This document shows positions 60,249 through 64,000 of a stretch of 64,000 nucleotides of DNA, piece after piece (the stretch's first letter is position 1; every line of letters begins with the position of its first letter). The stretch covers positions 1-64,000 of the forward strand of contig MU839222.1 in assembly GCA_030685235.1 (NCBI GenBank), read 5' to 3'. This DNA is from Copromyces sp. CBS 386.78. Lineage: Eukaryota > Ascomycota > Sordariomycetes > Sordariales > Sordariaceae. Both the position numbers and the translations under genes were made by a program. Below the pieces are notes generated by a model. The model did no database searches and was not told the origin of the DNA. It saw only the letters and a list, made by a program, of their open reading frames with translations.

Positions 60249-60698
60249 TTAAGCGTTATAAACGTTATAACGTTTAATCGTATTTATCTCTTTACCCTTA
60301 AACCGCTCTAAGTCCTTATAAAGTACTTTACAATAATAATATAGTATAGAGTTGGGAGCCGTAATAGGGGAGTAAGGACCGCCGGGACCGCTAGGACCGC
60401 CGGGACCTCTAAGACCGCCGGGACCGCTAGGGCTATTAGGGGGACCGCTAAGGCCGCCGGGGTAACCGAATCCTCCGCCGGGACTACTATAGTAATTAAA
60501 TCCTCTACCTCCGGGACCGCTGCCCGTTTCGTTATAGCCGAAGCCGCTTCCTTTACCCAATCTTTTAGGGCTACTATTATTAAGACCGCCGCTTATATTA
60601 CCGGAGCTAAAGCCGGTTCCTATATCCGATCTTCTAAGGCCGCTATTACTAAGATTGCCGCTTATATTACCGGAATTACTACCGGTACCCGTACCCAA
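60249..60698 (-). pseudogene. Gly-rich gag segment, still open
   Basis: A 149-codon frame without stops, rich in Gly, Ser, Pro and Asn (GPGGLRGPGGPSGPGGPYSP near its end). It lies between the 5' LTR and the zinc knuckle, where gag is expected. GC content is high in this stretch because GGN/CCN codons resist loss of CpA sites. The ATG is probably not the original start. Confidence 0.6.
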
Positions 60699-61736
60699 TC
60701 CTCTAAAGCTATTATTATAATTATTCTCCGTAATAATCCTATCTTCCTCTACTAAACGGAGGCGAACCTAAAGGTTCTTAATCTCCTTTTATACTTAAAC
60801 AAACTCTTCGCTAACAATCTTACCTATAATACGTAATATATTGAAATCTTCTAATATTTTCTTTAATTCTACCTTATATAATTCGGCGTTATCGTTAATT
60901 ATTTTATTAAATTTAAAGAGGCTTTAATAATCCTCCTTATTATTTTAGATAGTATTATCGAACTTCTTTTAGAAGTTAGTCTTATTTTAGGTAAAGCTAA
61001 ATACTTTCTAGTAGAAAGACGTATTCTCGGCAATAATTTAATTATATTATAATTGTAAAGATTAAATTTATTATACAAATTACTTCTTAATCTCGTTGAA
61101 CTAGTTAATTTAATTCTTCAACTACTCTTCCGCCGCCTTCTATTATTTCTCCTTTCCTTATATTTCATTAATAAAAGACTTAGCGTTATTTTTAAATTTA
61201 ATATAATAGGCCTATTCCTCTTTAACCTATTTATTAAAAACGTTAATCTTTTTATTAAAATAATAGAATAACTTTATAACTTCTTTATAACTACGAACTT
61301 TATTAATAAAATCTAGGGAGATTATAAGGCCGCTAAGATTACTGCTTTAAACTTTTAATAGTATATTATATTCTTTTAAAAGGGAAGGGAAGATTGTAGC
61401 GAAATTAATTCAGCGTACGTTATTACCCGTTAAATTACTAGCTATTTTAATTATACTTTCTTAAATAATTAAATAACGCTTATTAAAAGAAAAATATTTC
61501 TACTATATTATACGGTACGATATTTACGCCCTTATTATTCTAGAGGCTTTAGTACTTACTTATCGTTTTTAAGTTCGATATTTTAATCGCTAGGGTTTTT
61601 AATTCTATATTAGCGATTATACAATTTCGCTTCGAAATAAAGTTCGTAAGAACCAAACTGCTACTAATCTTCTACTAAGCTTAATTCTTACTAAAATTAC
61701 TTATTATGTATTAACGTAAAGTTAGGTATAATAAAG

Positions 61737-61970
61737 TATTATAGGGCGCGAGTAAGTACTAAAATAAGATATTAATTATTGTGCGAGGAATTAGAAGAGG
61801 AATTTGTACATATACGAGAACTATATAGGGCATAGTATAGAGCCCTGTGGTTATGGGTCTATAGGGCGGCACTATGGCTGTGCTGTACTTAGACAGTTGT
61901 ACTCAGCTGGCTGCACTAATGTAGTATAGCACCCCTATCTATCTACAAGGAGCAGGCAATGCCTGTAACA
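61737..61970 (-). repeat. 5' LTR of the chromovirus
   Basis: 234 bp, partner of 53,716-53,949. On the minus strand it starts TGTTACAGGCATTGCCTGCT, a well-kept 5' end. The target duplication GAATT follows at 61,971. Confidence 0.93.
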
Positions 61971-61975
61971 GAATT

Positions 61976-64000
61976 ATTACTCGTTAGGAATTATTATTCG
62001 CTAGGACTGCTAGCGGTAATATTGCCTACTATAGAGGCTAAAGCTTTAGCGATATCGAATTTGAGAATAGTATTAAATTATAGATTTAAATTAATATATT
62101 AGTTAGTTAGAGTATTAAAATAGTAAAATAGAAGGTATATTTATTATAGTTTAATTACAATATTAATATTGCGTACTTTTGTTTAAGGAAGTTTTTAATA
62201 TTATTTTTAAACGTTGTATAGAATTTTAATAAAAAACCTAATTGTATAAATTACGTTGCCGGCTATTCCTTAAGTACAAGTATATTGGCCGGCGCTATTA
62301 GGTTATAGAGCTTCTCCCGTAGGGCGATAAGAGTCTTATATACTATTATCGATTTTGGTAACCTTCCGATATAATAATTTTTATAAAAGGTTTTAAAGAA
62401 TTCGGTAATGAGTTCTTATATTAATTAGTTAAGTAGGGTAGGTAGTAGTAGTAATAAATATAAGCTGAAAAATTCTAGCGGGGGTAAATGAAAGATTAAT
62501 GATTTTTTAGCCCCTTTTTTATATTCTTCTTCCTCCTCCTCTTCTTTATATTCTTCCCTTCTTTCTTTTTCCCTTTCGTCGGTTACCGATAGTAGTATAG
62601 TCGACGGCGGTACCCGCGGAGTTTTCTTATTAATAGAGATAATAGTTGTAGCTAAAATAGGAGGGGGGTTGGCGTATTTAGCCGCGAAAGTCTTACAGTT
62701 AGTTGGCTATTTATAGAAGGTTATAATTTAGTATTTAAATAGCGTAGCCGAATTAATAGTTATCGCCCTATTAAGTATTAGGAAATTATGAAATATATTA
62801 TAATTATTAGTGAGTATAGTAGTAGCTATAGAGTTATTAGCGGTATAAGGAGGGTAATAAAGAAATTAGGGGAATGGAGGGGGGTAGAAGTAGGGGGGGA
62901 AGTATTAATAGGGGGGATAGTAAGGCGGGGGGTATAGTACGTAAGGGTATAATAGATATAGCTTTCTAAAATTATTTTTCTTTAGTATAGCTTATAGTAG
63001 ATTATTTATAGTTTTTATATTAATATTACTATTATTGCTATTAATATTATTAATAATATTAATATTAACAGGGAGATTATTATTACTATTACGCTTCCTT
63101 CTTTTTCTATTACCGCTACCGCTATTAGAAATATTCGTAACGTTCTTTATTATAATTATTTTATATAATATCGGACTAGGCGGTATTCGTACGGTAGCCG
63201 AGCTTATAGAAATAGTTTTAGCCTACTTACCTACATTTTTAATTGTGAGGTTATTATAGTTCTTACTATTATTAAAGATATAATATATTTAATAATTAAT
63301 ACCCTTATTATAATTACAATAGCGGTAACTATTATTATATTTCTATATTTATACGAGTTCTTAGTATGTGGTGCTTCTGGTTTTAACCCTACCCGTACGT
63401 ATTTTTCGTTCGCGGTTTAGTTTATTAAAACAATTAACTTTTTATAGTATTATATTAGTAATAGTTTTCTTCCTAATATTAGCACTATTTTTTATCCTTA
63501 GGGTATAAGAGTTATACGAAGATTAGGGGGTAACCACTTAAATAACGAAGGGGTTTAATAAGTTATAAGAGGGGGATAGTATTAAAAGTATATTTAGAAC
63601 TGAGGAAGGGAGTATTATTGGTTTATTAGCGGGCGGTTCAATTAACTAAAATTTAAAAGATATTATGAAAGTAGAATATTAATTAGCGTAGCGAAGGTAC
63701 GATTTTATAACCGCTTTATAATCGATATTGCTATACGTATTAGAGAATTCGTTATTAGGGATAATTTTATTATAGATTATAATTTTAACGCGATAATTAT
63801 TTTATATAGTAATAGTATACAATACATTATAAAGGGAGGTTTAATACTTTATTCCTACGGTTATAATTATTTCAATAATATTTTATATATAATTAGATTA
63901 TAGTTTTTTAATTTCCCCGAATAGGTTAGTTCTAAATTACTATAAATAGAATTCGCTGTTATTTTACTCAATTTTAATTTCCTTATATAAATTACAATCT
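61976..64000. other. AT-rich RIP-type DNA, not assigned
   Basis: No domain could be read on either strand. The plus-strand frame 63,035-63,259 is Leu/Ile-rich low complexity. Pyrimidine-rich (62,510-62,580) and GGGG-rich (62,875-62,935) tracts occur. The sequence right of the target duplication does not match the left flank, so the pre-insertion site was not a simple repeat. Confidence 0.45.

Larger units (their letters stand above)
53711..61975 (-). mobile_element. Complete RIP-inactivated Ty3/gypsy chromovirus with target duplication
   Basis: The 8,255-bp element (53,716-61,970) is bounded by 234-bp direct LTRs and flanked by the 5-bp duplication GAATT (53,711-53,715 and 61,971-61,975). 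On the minus strand the order is LTR, gag (Gly-rich part 60,249-60,698, zinc knuckle 59,559-59,600), protease (59,131-59,139), RT (57,277-57,288 active site; N-terminal piece 57,709-57,933), integrase (about 55,530-55,880), chromodomain (about 54,745-54,865), polypurine tract, LTR. Integrase after RT plus a chromodomain defines a chromovirus. Every enzyme is interrupted by stops. No primer-binding site could be recognised beside the 5' LTR, probably because of mutation. Confidence 0.92.

Noticed and set aside
63035..63259. Open frame of 74 residues, Leu/Ile-rich, membrane-like
   Set aside because: The hydrophobicity is a by-product of AT-rich low complexity; no conserved motif.

Overview
The window looks like a filamentous ascomycete genome, probably a Sordariomycete. 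The genes have short GT-AG introns with CTRAY-type branch points. The families present (HET domain, LaeA-like methyltransferase, GH10, AA9) are typical of plant-degrading moulds. The flanks are extremely AT-rich, with the CpA-to-TpA decay left by repeat-induced point mutation (RIP). I have no database match, so genus is not claimed.

Layout. Positions 1-18,170 are RIP-decayed repeats: a plus-strand Ty3/gypsy chromovirus pol (RNase H, integrase, chromodomain), a minus-strand gypsy element cut off inside RNase H (RT at 11.3-11.7 kb), a minisatellite at 10.58-10.72 kb, and unidentified remnants. A gene island of normal base composition spans about 18.2-52.4 kb. From 52.4 kb the sequence is again AT-rich: a decayed Tc1-type (DDE_3) transposon, then a complete but dead 8.26-kb chromovirus (53,716-61,970) with paired 234-bp LTRs, a GAATT target duplication and a polypurine tract, then unassigned repeat DNA.

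The island has two halves. The left half (19-31 kb) holds families known or suspected to act in fungal non-self recognition: a HET-domain gene with a frame break, an array of six BTB/POZ-like copies of which only one is intact, and two divergent paralogous P-loop GTPases, one with a C-terminal hydrophobic segment and the other with a coiled coil and 10-residue repeats. The right half (32-52 kb) is housekeeping and biomass degradation: mitochondrial GUF1/EF4, a 1,368-residue MIT-domain protein, a ten-exon LaeA-like methyltransferase, an intact secreted GH10 xylanase, an initiator tRNA-Met with perfect pairing, and a frame-broken AA9 lytic polysaccharide monooxygenase.

Gene models were built by hand from reading frames, splice signals and recalled family motifs. 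Summed exons divide by three for every intact model. Nothing was checked by alignment software or RNA data.
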